Below, in pieces: positions 16,764 through 24,938 of a stretch of DNA of 64,000 nucleotides (position 1 is the stretch's first letter; each line of letters opens with the position of its first letter). Location of the stretch: contig NZ_JAEACF010000001.1 in NCBI RefSeq assembly GCF_016401385.1, positions 558,001 through 622,000 on the forward strand. Reading direction: 5' to 3'. The DNA is from Fictibacillus halophilus. GTDB lineage: Bacteria > Bacillota > Bacilli > Bacillales > Fictibacillaceae. Below the pieces are notes generated by a model that saw only the letters and a list, made by a program, of their open reading frames with translations, was not told the origin of the DNA and did not search any database. A program made the position numbers and the translations under genes.

Positions 16764-18710
16764 ATGATTTACCAAAAAAACATATTGAACAAACATATGG
16801 GGTTTTTCCTTCTTACGGTCGCTTTAGTATGGATAAAATCTTATGCTGCTTATAAAATCGAATTTAACTTAGGAGTCCAAGGTTGGTTTCAAGAGTTTAT
16901 TTTGTTTATCAATCCTATTGGCTCAGCACTCTTATTCTTAGGCTTAGCCTTATTTGCAAAGGGTAGAAAATCATACGTATGGATGATCATAATAAATACT
17001 GTGATGACCTTTATGTTGTTCGCTAACATGATTTACTATCGCTTTTTCACAGACTTTATCACGCTGCCGACATTAACGCAGACAAAAAATGCAGGAACGA
17101 TAGGAAACAGTATTGGAGCTCTGTTCAATCCCTATGATATCCTGTTCTTCCTAGATATCGTTGTATTACTAGTATTAGTATTAACAAAGAAAATTAATCC
17201 AGAACCAATAAAGGTAAAGCGAAAAAGTGTCTTAACAGTTGGTCTTGCAGCAGTTATCGCATTATCCGCAAACTTATTATTAGCTGAAATGGATCGACCA
17301 CAGCTTTTAACTAGAACATTTGACAGAAACTACATTGTTAAATATCTGGGGATGTATAACTACACGGTATATGATGCGGTTCTTAGCTCAAAATCTTCCG
17401 CTCAGCGTGCTCTTGCGGATACAGATGATGTCACAGAAGTGGAGAACTATGTGAAGGCTAATTATGCTGAACCAAACCCGGAATATTTCGGAAAAGCGAA
17501 AGGCATGAACGTCATCTATCTTCACTTAGAATCACTGCAAAATTTTGCGATCAATTATAAATTAAACGGACAAGAAGTAACGCCTTTCTTAAATTCGTTA
17601 ACACAAGATAAGAACACGTTGTATTTTAATAACTTCTATCATCAAACATCACAAGGTAAGACAGCAGATGCTGAGTTTATGATCGAGAATTCGTTGTATG
17701 GTTTACCACAAGGAACAGCCTTTACAACCAAAGGTGAGAACACTTACCAAGCAGCACCAGCCATTATGGAACAACAAGGCTATTCGACTGCTGTATTCCA
17801 TGGTAACTACAAGTCTTTCTGGAATCGCGATGTGATTTATAAGCGCTTTGGTTATCAAAAGTTCTTTGATGCAGAACATTACGACATGAACGAGGAAGAT
17901 GTAGAGAACTATGGTCTAAAAGATAAACCATTCTTTGAAGAATCTATGCCAATGCTAAAATCGTTAAAGCAGCCGTTCTATACGAAGTTCATTACTTTAT
18001 CGAACCACTTCCCTTATCCGATTACAGAAGAGGAAGCAACGATTGAGCCTCATACAACAGGTGACGTGACGGTAGACCGTTATTTCCAAACGGCAAGATA
18101 TATGGATGAAGCTCTTCAACAGTTCTTTACTGACTTGAAAGAAGCTGGGCTTTACGATAACACGATGGTCGTAATGTATGGTGACCATTATGGAATTGCT
18201 GAAACGCGCAATAAATCAATGGCAAAAGTACTCGGAAAAGAGATCACGCCTTTTGAGAACACACAGCTACAAAAAGTACCTTTATTCATCCATGCCCCAG
18301 GCTTAAAAGGTGGAACCATTGATAAAGTCGGAGGGCAGATCGACATTCGTCCAACGCTCATGCACTTGTTAGGCATGGATACAAAAGAGTACATTCAGTT
18401 CGGTACTGACTTGTTATCTAAAAATCATGATCAAGTACTTCCGTTACGTAATGGTGATTTTGTTTCACCTACTGTAACCGGAATTGATGGTAAATATTAC
18501 GATTCTAAAACGGGTGAGCCTGTTAAGGAAACTAAAGAAATTAAAGCCATTGAAAAAGAAGCAGAGACGAAGTTGGATCTATCTGACCGTACCGTATACG
18601 GTGACTTGCTTCGATTCCATAAAGTTAATGGATTCAAGACAGTTGATCCATCTAAATATGATTACAATATTAAAGACGAGGAAAAACCGAAGAGTGAAAC
18701 AAACGAGTAA
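16764..18710 (+). CDS. Lipoteichoic acid synthase family protein (LtaS-type)
   Basis: 648 residues: five N-terminal membrane segments within the first 190 residues, then an extracellular sulfatase-fold domain. Visible motifs are VIYLHLESLQNFAI (metal-binding Glu), HQTSQGKTADAEF with the catalytic-type Thr, AVFHGNYKSFWNRD, TLSNHFPYPI, and MYGDHYG (metal-binding D-H). Such enzymes polymerise glycerol phosphate from phosphatidylglycerol outside the membrane. Bacilli carry several paralogues (LtaS, YfnI, YqgS, YvgJ); I cannot say which this is. GAGGTGAGAG precedes ATG 16764. A strong terminator follows. Confidence 0.9.
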   Translation: MIYQKNILNKHMGFFLLTVALVWIKSYAAYKIEFNLGVQGWFQEFILFINPIGSALLFLGLALFAKGRKSYVWMIIINTVMTFMLFANMIYYRFFTDFITLPTLTQTKNAGTIGNSIGALFNPYDILFFLDIVVLLVLVLTKKINPEPIKVKRKSVLTVGLAAVIALSANLLLAEMDRPQLLTRTFDRNYIVKYLGMYNYTVYDAVLSSKSSAQRALADTDDVTEVENYVKANYAEPNPEYFGKAKGMNVIYLHLESLQNFAINYKLNGQEVTPFLNSLTQDKNTLYFNNFYHQTSQGKTADAEFMIENSLYGLPQGTAFTTKGENTYQAAPAIMEQQGYSTAVFHGNYKSFWNRDVIYKRFGYQKFFDAEHYDMNEEDVENYGLKDKPFFEESMPMLKSLKQPFYTKFITLSNHFPYPITEEEATIEPHTTGDVTVDRYFQTARYMDEALQQFFTDLKEAGLYDNTMVVMYGDHYGIAETRNKSMAKVLGKEITPFENTQLQKVPLFIHAPGLKGGTIDKVGGQIDIRPTLMHLLGMDTKEYIQFGTDLLSKNHDQVLPLRNGDFVSPTVTGIDGKYYDSKTGEPVKETKEIKAIEKEAETKLDLSDRTVYGDLLRFHKVNGFKTVDPSKYDYNIKDEEKPKSETNE

Positions 18711-18713
18711 AAC

Positions 18714-18746
18714 AAAAAGCCATCCAGATCATCTGGATGGCTTTTT
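18714..18746 (+). terminator. Intrinsic terminator after the LtaS-type gene
   Basis: AAAAAGCCATCCAGA and TCTGGATGGCTTTTT form a 15-bp perfect stem. Confidence 0.92.
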
Positions 18747-18787
18747 GCTTTTAAGAGAGAAAAAGCTCGTTGAGCTGCGCCTCTTGA

Positions 18788-18937
18788 TTAGTATTCAATT
18801 TCTTCTAATTTTTCACCCAATAACTGTATATCGCGTACTAACTTTTTTTTATGTTTTTCACATTTGCAGCATCTATATTCTTCAAACAATCGACCTAATT
18901 TTTTTATGATCTGTATCGCAATTTGGTCATCACACAT
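18788..18937 (-). CDS. Possible 49-residue Cys-containing small protein
   Basis: The ORF begins MCDDQIAIQIIKKLGRLFEE and has a C-C-K-C-E-K-H cluster in the middle that could bind a metal, followed by a charged helix ending EKLEEIEY. An AGGATG lies about ten bases ahead of the ATG, which is modest. Composition is protein-like (amphipathic, K/E rich) and there is no competing ORF in this 390-bp interval. No family recognised. Confidence 0.45.
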   Translation of the reverse strand: MCDDQIAIQIIKKLGRLFEEYRCCKCEKHKKKLVRDIQLLGEKLEEIEY

Positions 18938-19100
18938 CTTTTAAACATCCTAATCTAGTTATATTATCCTATATAAGAGCGTAGCACATGATGATTAGCT
19001 AGGAAACCTTCTGATGTAAACTTTTTATTAAATTGTATAAAAAAAAGAGATCGAGTTAGATTAAGAATGAAATTTAAGATGTACATCAGTTATGTCTTTT

Positions 19101-19787
19101 TTATTTTTCTATAGAAACACCGTTTAATAAATAGTCCCAGGTTTCATTATCTGTAATAGGATTGATTTGTATGGGTACATAAATGACACACACATGCTTC
19201 ATACCCCAATCTACCTCTGTTAGTTGTCCTACCTTGTCTGTAGGATAGATCATGAGAATGTTGAAATTTCCTTTTACATATGTGGATAATATCGTTTCTA
19301 ATTCAGCTGTTTCTTTTTTTAGTTGGTCTTCATCTATATCAATAACGGACCATCTAATAAATAATATGGAAGAGCTCGTGTTAAACCACTCATACAATCT
19401 CTGCACTCGTTGTTTGATTGTACGTTTAAAGCTGAGATAGTTATACATCCAAGGCTGCCCATTAACGATGGGGAAATCATGAACGGAAATGACGTTATAT
19501 TTATGATCTTTTATGAAATGGGAGTGAGAACCTGTTGTGGCTCCTTGATCATCTAGCACATAACCAGGCTTATAAGAATGGATTTTTTCCATATTTCTTA
19601 ACTTCATATATTTTTTGAATTTGGTTCTTAGAAGCTCATTAATGCAAGTTAAAGAATGAGAGCAAACCCAATCAAAGGGAAATGCAGTTTTTCTTAATGA
19701 ATGTCTTCTAAGATGAATACCAGGACCGCATTCACTGCCAAGACTAATTACTGCACTGTACTTTTTTTGTATGGCCAGTAATCTCAT
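19101..19787 (-). CDS. DUF1796 family putative papain-like cysteine peptidase
   Basis: About 228 residues. The N-terminal ISLGSECGPGIHLRR and AFPFDWVCS segments match the DUF1796 pattern (S-L-G-S-x-C, then L-R and P-F-D-W), in which the Cys is thought to be the nucleophile of a papain-like fold; a His in VISVHDFP could be its partner. Activity is predicted only. The start is ATG 19787 with AAGAGGTGA ahead; a TTG seven codons upstream overlaps that SD. Members are found mostly in Bacilli and their biology is unclear. Confidence 0.7.
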   Translation of the reverse strand: MRLLAIQKKYSAVISLGSECGPGIHLRRHSLRKTAFPFDWVCSHSLTCINELLRTKFKKYMKLRNMEKIHSYKPGYVLDDQGATTGSHSHFIKDHKYNVISVHDFPIVNGQPWMYNYLSFKRTIKQRVQRLYEWFNTSSSILFIRWSVIDIDEDQLKKETAELETILSTYVKGNFNILMIYPTDKVGQLTEVDWGMKHVCVIYVPIQINPITDNETWDYLLNGVSIEK

Positions 19788-19821
19788 TTGGTCACCTCTT
19801 AATTTCAATAAAATATTTCTT

Positions 19822-19853
19822 AAAAAAACAACCTTCGCCGAGAAGGTTGTTTC
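19822..19853 (-). terminator. Intrinsic terminator of the spore-surface-like gene
   Basis: AAACAACCTTC and GAAGGTTGTTT enclose a TCGGC-type loop; the minus strand continues with a T run. Confidence 0.85.
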
Positions 19854-19858
19854 TTTTG

Positions 19859-20287
19859 TTAATCGCTTACGGCCACACCGGAGAAGTTTTCAGGTCCTAC
19901 TCGGATAACACCAACTAAACTCACTGAAATATAAGCTGAGTACGTTTGTTGAATATCCGCAGGAGGATTAAAATCAAGCGCGTTAAATGAAAAAGTCTGT
20001 GGTCCTAAGATGTTTAAGTCCATATTTTCACTAGCGGAATAAACGAGAGGAGAGTTAGGGCTTGTACCCCGTACGACTTGAATCGTTATAGTAGTGACGG
20101 CAGGAAGTAATGGCAGTTGCAGCGAAACGGCACCTTGTAAGAGAACCCTAATATTCGGACCAGCACCGACAGTACTTAAGCCGATTCTTCCAAATAATTG
20201 GGGTGCGCCTACTACAGTAATCGGTTGGGCAATTGAGTTAGAATAACTTGCATTTTGACTTGTTCTTAAATCAAGAAATTTAGCCAA
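19859..20287 (-). CDS. Exosporium/spore-surface-like protein (ExsC-like)
   Basis: 142 residues starting MAKFLDLRTSQNAS from a TTG start at 20287; AGGAGGTGAT sits five bases ahead, which fixes this start over one eight codons upstream. The protein is rich in Val, Pro, Ser, Leu and Ile with alternating hydrophobic strands (TITIQVVRGT, AYISVSLVGVIRVG), nearly free of Cys and His, as in beta-sandwich spore-coat proteins. The N-terminus and the VVRGTSP-x-VYS segment remind me of B. cereus group exosporium protein C, but this is a resemblance from memory. Expression in the mother cell during sporulation is likely but not shown. Confidence 0.5.
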   Translation of the reverse strand: MAKFLDLRTSQNASYSNSIAQPITVVGAPQLFGRIGLSTVGAGPNIRVLLQGAVSLQLPLLPAVTTITIQVVRGTSPNSPLVYSASENMDLNILGPQTFSFNALDFNPPADIQQTYSAYISVSLVGVIRVGPENFSGVAVSD

Positions 20288-20403
20288 GTAATCACCTCCT
20301 CTTTCTTTCAATATATGATTTATGTTGAAAATGGCTTGTACAAGTGTGAAAAAAATTTAAAAATGCACTTCGTGTTTTATATAAAAAATTATTGTGATGG
20401 TGG

Positions 20404-20431
20404 TGAAAGGAATTCCGTACACAGACGTCTA
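20404..20431 (+). promoter_or_regulatory. ECF-type promoter ahead of the sigma factor gene
   Basis: TGAAAG (20404-20409) and CGTCTA (20426-20431) are separated by 16 bases, matching the TGAAAC-N16-CGTCTA pattern used by Bacillus ECF sigma factors. This points to positive autoregulation of the operon. Confidence 0.65.
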
Positions 20432-20466
20432 ATAGTTGTAAGGCTCTTAGAAGAGGGAGTGAAGCG

Positions 20467-20997
20467 ATGAAGAATCATAAACAAATACAGCGTTGGTTTA
20501 ACGAGTATCACAATGACATCTATAACTTTCTTATTTATTATCTAGGCACAAAAGACGTTGAAGATATGGTGCAAGAAGTATTTATTAAAGGGTTTACATT
20601 CATAAATACATTTGAAGAACGATCCGAACCTAAAACGTGGCTTATTTCCATTGCAAGGAATATCGCCATAGATCATATGCGAAAAAGGAAACGAGACTAT
20701 GTTCTTGTCTCTCAACTAAGAAGTATATTCTCTGAAAAAAGTAAACTTCCTCACGACTGGTTGTTGGAGGACGAACGGAAACAGGAGTTATATAAAGCGA
20801 TCAACGAGTTAAAGACTTCATATAGAGATGTTGTGATTCTTAGGGGGATTTTAGATTTTACCCCTGAAGAAACTTCTCAAATTTTGAAATGGAAAGTCGA
20901 CAAAGTGAATCTTACCTATCATCGATCTATTCAATCATTAAAGAAAAAGCTTACGTCAGAAAAGTGGAGTGATTACATTGAAACGATTAACCAATGA
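20467..20997 (+). CDS. ECF-type RNA polymerase sigma factor
   Basis: 176 residues with sigma region 2 (YHNDIYNFLIYYLGTKDVEDMVQEVFIKGF, of which DVEDMVQEVF is diagnostic; then PKTWLISIARNIAIDHMRKR) and sigma region 4 (LKTSYRDVVILRGILDFTPEETSQIL). It directs RNA polymerase to a stress regulon, likely cell-envelope related as for SigM/SigW/SigX. GAGGGAG lies ahead of ATG 20467. The next gene overlaps its 3' end and encodes the probable anti-sigma. The ECF-like promoter upstream suggests it transcribes itself. The exact sigma group cannot be fixed. Confidence 0.9.
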   Translation: MKNHKQIQRWFNEYHNDIYNFLIYYLGTKDVEDMVQEVFIKGFTFINTFEERSEPKTWLISIARNIAIDHMRKRKRDYVLVSQLRSIFSEKSKLPHDWLLEDERKQELYKAINELKTSYRDVVILRGILDFTPEETSQILKWKVDKVNLTYHRSIQSLKKKLTSEKWSDYIETINQ

Positions 20998-22009
20998 AGA
21001 AGTAATCATCGAACTAAAGAATTTTAAAACGTACAAGATGAATAGTGATCAGAAACGGGCGATAGAAAACGAGTTGAATCGGTTGTCTTACGATAAAGAA
21101 TCTCATCGAATATTTCATTTTTACAAACCACTTTTAAGTATGATTGTTCTTCTTTTTCTTTTAGTGAGTGGAAGCTACTTCGCCATTAATCAAGCAGATG
21201 AAAAAGCTGTAAAACATACAACAGGGAGCGGGCTGTTCTTGCATGGTGATGAGAGTTTTCAGATTAAGAAAAAAGATGATTTTGTTTTGAAGAAGATTAA
21301 GGATGGCTCCGTGATCTTTTCGGCTAACGGAAAAAAAGTTGGAGGAATCGAGCCGTTAACAGATGATGAAAAGCTTAAAAGCATTCAGTCTCAGAACACC
21401 TTTATCAATGAAGAATTAGAAGGATATCGGTATGAGGGAACATTTATATTAGATCATCAAAAAACGATGGAAGTAACGCAAATTCTCCATTATTACTTTA
21501 ACTCACCGCACAGCAAGCTAAATTATCATGTTTACTTTTACACACCTTTCTTTAATGAAGATACGGCAGCTGAGTTAGCTCATTCATTTAAGATCTATAA
21601 TGACGGTAAACTCCTTCAAGGAAGTGAGGAGAATTGGAAGCTTTCAACCGAATTTGGTGAAAAAGATAAAATCGGAATAGCTGGACCGCCATTCATAGCT
21701 GGAAAAACAGATAAGTTTCTTTGGCATTTCTTTGGAAGTCATAATGAAGTTGAAATATTAACAAGAGGTGACTTTAAGATAATGGCTACGAACAAGGACA
21801 GTGGGGAACATGAAAGAGTTCTTGTTCAAAATTCGGAAATGGTTTGGTCGTATGAATTTCAAAAAGAAAGTCCTTTAACTCCGATAGAAGAAATAGAATC
21901 CATTCATTCTATTCCAACAAATATGAAGTTTAGCAAGCCGGGAATTTATCGACTAGACACTTCTTTTGGTGGGAAAAAGTTCGGCAGCATCGTCGTTGAA
22001 GTGAAATAA
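20978..22009 (+). CDS. Membrane-bound anti-sigma factor (putative)
   Basis: About 343 residues. A short cytoplasmic part (KRLTNEEVIIELKNFKTYKM) precedes a single membrane helix (LLSMIVLLFLLVSGSYFAI, residues about 45-65), with a large extracytoplasmic domain of unknown fold. The layout of one membrane helix and overlap with an ECF gene is that of anti-sigma factors, but the zinc-binding H-x3-C-x2-C motif of common ones is absent. The start is probably TTG 20978 with GGAGTGA ahead (GTG 20969 is possible); either way it overlaps the sigma gene by 20-29 bp. Confidence 0.75.
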   Translation: MKRLTNEEVIIELKNFKTYKMNSDQKRAIENELNRLSYDKESHRIFHFYKPLLSMIVLLFLLVSGSYFAINQADEKAVKHTTGSGLFLHGDESFQIKKKDDFVLKKIKDGSVIFSANGKKVGGIEPLTDDEKLKSIQSQNTFINEELEGYRYEGTFILDHQKTMEVTQILHYYFNSPHSKLNYHVYFYTPFFNEDTAAELAHSFKIYNDGKLLQGSEENWKLSTEFGEKDKIGIAGPPFIAGKTDKFLWHFFGSHNEVEILTRGDFKIMATNKDSGEHERVLVQNSEMVWSYEFQKESPLTPIEEIESIHSIPTNMKFSKPGIYRLDTSFGGKKFGSIVVEVK

Positions 22010-22097
22010 TTCAATTCCTTTAGTGGAAAATGGTTGGTGTATCTTCATAATCGTTGTATACTGATATGAAAAACTAAAGGCAGGCGTTATCTAATTC

Positions 22098-22922
22098 ATG
22101 AAAGTTGCATACTTAGGTCCACAGGGAAGTTTCTCAGAAGAAGCTGCCTTTCGTTATTTTGCAGATTACGAGAATGAATGGTATAAATGTGATTCTATCG
22201 TAGATGTACTCGAAGCAGTAGAAGAGGGGAAAGCAGATAAAGGGATCGTACCGATTGAAAACTCAATTGAAGGCACGATAAACATTACTGCAGACGGTTT
22301 GTTGAGGCACGATCTCTTTGTAGAAGCTGAAATCATCTTCCCGGTCTCCTTGCACCTTCTTACACTAAAAGGAGCTTCATTAGAAGAGATACACGAAGTA
22401 TGGTCAATCGTTCCTGCTCTCGCGCAGTGTAGAGATTTTATTAGAGAAGCAAAAGTAAAGAGTAAGCATTATGATAGCACATCTGCAGCGGCACAAGCTG
22501 TTAAAAATCAGGAAAGAAAAGATGTTGCAGCGATTGCTTCTAAATATGCTGCTGAAGTCTTTGATCTAGAGATCATAAAAAGTGGGATTCAAGACAACAG
22601 CAACAATCATACACGCTTTGTTGTCATCAGCAAGGAGATTACGGAAATTCATCCAAAGAACTCTAAAACCATGTTGCTGATTTCACCTACATCAGATTAT
22701 TCCGGTGTCCTTTCATCCATCTTGAACGTATTTACGGCGCTATCCATCAACTTAACTTGGATTGAATCTAGACCAACGAAAAAGCAGCTAGGTACCTATC
22801 ATTTTTTTGTAGAAGCTCAAAATGGCCTTCATGAAGAGAAAATGAACAAAGCCATTACAATATTAGAAGCTTTCGGACATGATGTACGTGTATTGGGAAG
22901 TTACAGAACGACAAAGCTATAA
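22098..22922 (+). CDS. pheA: Prephenate dehydratase
   Basis: 274 residues, the usual length of monofunctional PheA. The catalytic domain shows YLGPQGSFSEEAA, GIVPIENSIEGTI, and NNHTRFVVIS with the catalytic Thr-Arg-Phe; the C-terminal ACT domain carries NLTWIESRPTKKQLGTY with the ESRP motif for phenylalanine binding. It converts prephenate to phenylpyruvate in phenylalanine synthesis and is feedback-inhibited by Phe in the family. The ribosome site is weak (AAAGGCAGG about 12 bases ahead). A strong terminator follows, so the gene is on its own. Confidence 0.95.
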   Translation: MKVAYLGPQGSFSEEAAFRYFADYENEWYKCDSIVDVLEAVEEGKADKGIVPIENSIEGTINITADGLLRHDLFVEAEIIFPVSLHLLTLKGASLEEIHEVWSIVPALAQCRDFIREAKVKSKHYDSTSAAAQAVKNQERKDVAAIASKYAAEVFDLEIIKSGIQDNSNNHTRFVVISKEITEIHPKNSKTMLLISPTSDYSGVLSSILNVFTALSINLTWIESRPTKKQLGTYHFFVEAQNGLHEEKMNKAITILEAFGHDVRVLGSYRTTKL

Positions 22923-22927
22923 CAACG

Positions 22928-22957
22928 AAGAGCTCCGAAAACCCGGAGCTCTTTTTG
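22928..22957 (+). terminator. Intrinsic terminator after pheA
   Basis: AAGAGCTCCG and CGGAGCTCTT form a perfect stem, followed by TTTTGTTT. Confidence 0.9.
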
Positions 22958-22966
22958 TTTGAATCG

Positions 22967-23233
22967 TTATTTTGCTTTAAGCAATAATACAATGCATGAA
23001 AGCATAGCAATACCTACGACAATCCAGGTGTAAATCAAGGAAAGTCCGAGTCCTAAATGAGTGCTAAGGTCATCTTGTTGACTGTTCATACCTGTAATCA
23101 AAAGTGGCAGTGCTCCTATTAGATAAAGGAAGAGAGTCGTACTTACATTTTTAGAACTGAGTTTTCTTAAGAAGAGAATAAGTACGAATGAGCTGAATAA
23201 AAAAAGTTCACTTACGATAATAACGCTTTCCAT
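22967..23233 (-). CDS. Small membrane protein, three helices
   Basis: 88 residues with hydrophobic segments at about 5-22, 33-48 and 64-85 and a short polar loop (NSQQDDLSTHLG). AAGGAGG lies ahead of ATG 23233. No family recognised. It shares the pheA terminator region on the opposite strand. Confidence 0.7.
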   Translation of the reverse strand: MESVIIVSELFLFSSFVLILFLRKLSSKNVSTTLFLYLIGALPLLITGMNSQQDDLSTHLGLGLSLIYTWIVVGIAMLSCIVLLLKAK

Positions 23234-23323
23234 CTAGTATCCTCCTTATTAAGTTAACCGTAAAAATATATGATGCTATACTTATTTGTAAATATATAGT
23301 ATGAGTGTAAAGGGGGATTTTAG

Positions 23324-24076
23324 GTGCATCCATCACATCCTATTCTTAAAGCGTGGAAGAAGTTCGATTCTTTTCCAATGGAAACCTTAACAAAGGCTTG
23401 GTACTTTCATAAGGGAACGACAAAGAAACAAAGAGAAGTATCGTTGATGAAAGAGCATAGAATTCACTACGGCAATACGGGAAACTGCTTTGATCTTGCA
23501 CTATGGTTATTAGATGAATTTAAACAAGATAGAATCAAAGCCTATCCAATCGGTTCAAAGTTTCATACTGATGAAGCACATGTGGCTGTTGTGGCGTTAG
23601 ATGAGAAAGGTAACCGGTATCTGTGTGATCTTGGTGATCAGTGGCTACAACCCATCCTTGTTGAAACGAATAGTGAAGATTATTCAAATGAAAAGTTAAA
23701 AGGGTTCTTTCCAGGAGCTGAAATCCAAGTTCAATCGAGACATCAAAACCATATTGAAATCCTTTATCATAGACCAAATGGAAAAGTTTCAAATCAAGTA
23801 TTCGATCTGACACCTATTGACAGTGATGTCTTCTTACAAGGAGCCGAATACTCACAGAATCTTATTTATCCAAAGCCTCTCTTTGAGTGTAGATTGCCTT
23901 ATAAGAATGAGATTGCACACTGGGAGTTTTTCAACTGGGAAAGCTTTTTAAGTACGAGTGAAGGCTTGTATAAGGGTGAACAAACGGATTCAATCGATCG
24001 TTGGGTTGAAGTCATTCATCATAAAAGCGGCTATCGGAAGGAATTTTTATATGAAGCGTTGTGCAGGTACAGATAA
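23324..24076 (+). CDS. Papain/arylamine-acetyltransferase-like protein with Cys-His-Asp triad (hypothetical)
   Basis: 250 residues from a GTG start with AAGGGGGA seven bases ahead. GNTGNCFDLALWLL (Cys55), EAHVAVVAL (His86) and YLCDLGDQW (Asp102) give a Cys-His-Asp order and spacing close to those of arylamine N-acetyltransferases and transglutaminase-like folds. I do not recognise the family, and the substrate and even the reaction are unknown. It may share a transcript with the small membrane protein 26 bp downstream. Confidence 0.6.
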   Translation: MHPSHPILKAWKKFDSFPMETLTKAWYFHKGTTKKQREVSLMKEHRIHYGNTGNCFDLALWLLDEFKQDRIKAYPIGSKFHTDEAHVAVVALDEKGNRYLCDLGDQWLQPILVETNSEDYSNEKLKGFFPGAEIQVQSRHQNHIEILYHRPNGKVSNQVFDLTPIDSDVFLQGAEYSQNLIYPKPLFECRLPYKNEIAHWEFFNWESFLSTSEGLYKGEQTDSIDRWVEVIHHKSGYRKEFLYEALCRYR

Positions 24077-24102
24077 GTTTTTTTACTAAGGAAGTGAATA
24101 TA

Positions 24103-24291
24103 ATGAAATTTATGCGAGTAATAAACAAATCTGTCCTGCTAGTTCTAATCATCCTTACAGGTTTATATTGTTTAGTAAATATAATATTTGATCTTTCTTT
24201 TAATCCCTCCATAAAACTTGCTACAAATATCATCGAAGCTGTGTTTTTTCTCTTTTCACTCATTTATGTATGCGTAGATTTTAAAAAATAA
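24103..24291 (+). CDS. Small two-helix membrane protein
   Basis: 62 residues starting MKFMRVINKSVLLV from ATG 24103 with AAGGAAGTG ahead. Two hydrophobic helices span about residues 8-28 and 38-58, and the tail is VDFKK. No family recognised. Close spacing to the upstream gene suggests cotranscription. Confidence 0.65.
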   Translation: MKFMRVINKSVLLVLIILTGLYCLVNIIFDLSFNPSIKLATNIIEAVFFLFSLIYVCVDFKK

Positions 24292-24404
24292 TTAAACATG
24301 ATTGACTTATCATCGACCTATCATCACGAAGACATGGGAATAACTTCTAATTGTGCCTATCATGAAATAGAGTAATATGAATCTAATTATTGGAGGTCAT
24401 AGTG

Positions 24405-24887
24405 ATGATAATGCCAACACATATAGTAGCCGTGGCAGGGTATGTGGAAGACGGTAAAGGGAATGTATTGCTAGTAAAAACGATACATAACGGCTGGGTG
24501 TTTCCTGGAGGACAAGTAGAAGCGGGAGAAAATTTAATCGACGCATTGATTCGTGAAATAAAGGAAGAAAGCGGAATTGATAGTACCGTTTCCTATCTAA
24601 CGGGTGTGTACTCTAACACTGCGCAATATACTTGGCATGATGGAGTCACGAACGTTCCAACGAAAGTTATGTTTGATTTTGTGTGTAAACCGAATGGCGG
24701 GGAATTAGCGGTGTCAGATGAAACGACAGATAGCCGTTGGGTGCCAAAAGAAGATGTACTAGCTATGCTAACTGGAGAAGCTTATCAAACACGGTATAAG
24801 GATTATTTAAATAATGAAGGGCAAGTTGTTTATAAGGAATATGTGACAAAGCCTGATTTTAAGTTAAAGGTAGAGAGAACCGTATAG
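24405..24887 (+). CDS. Nudix hydrolase
   Basis: About 160 residues. The Nudix box is complete: GGQVEAGENLIDALIREIKE followed by ESGI fits G-x5-E-x7-R-E-U-x-E-E-x-G-U. The domain begins with HIVAVAGYVEDGKGNVLLVK. It hydrolyses a nucleoside diphosphate linked to some group; the substrate cannot be read from sequence. The start is ATG 24405 with GGAGG eight bases ahead; the same frame runs five codons upstream into the SD. Confidence 0.88.
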   Translation: MIMPTHIVAVAGYVEDGKGNVLLVKTIHNGWVFPGGQVEAGENLIDALIREIKEESGIDSTVSYLTGVYSNTAQYTWHDGVTNVPTKVMFDFVCKPNGGELAVSDETTDSRWVPKEDVLAMLTGEAYQTRYKDYLNNEGQVVYKEYVTKPDFKLKVERTV

Positions 24888-24938
24888 TATGTAGACTATT
24901 AAAAAGGAGCTGACTCTTAGAGAGTAAGCTCCTTTCTA

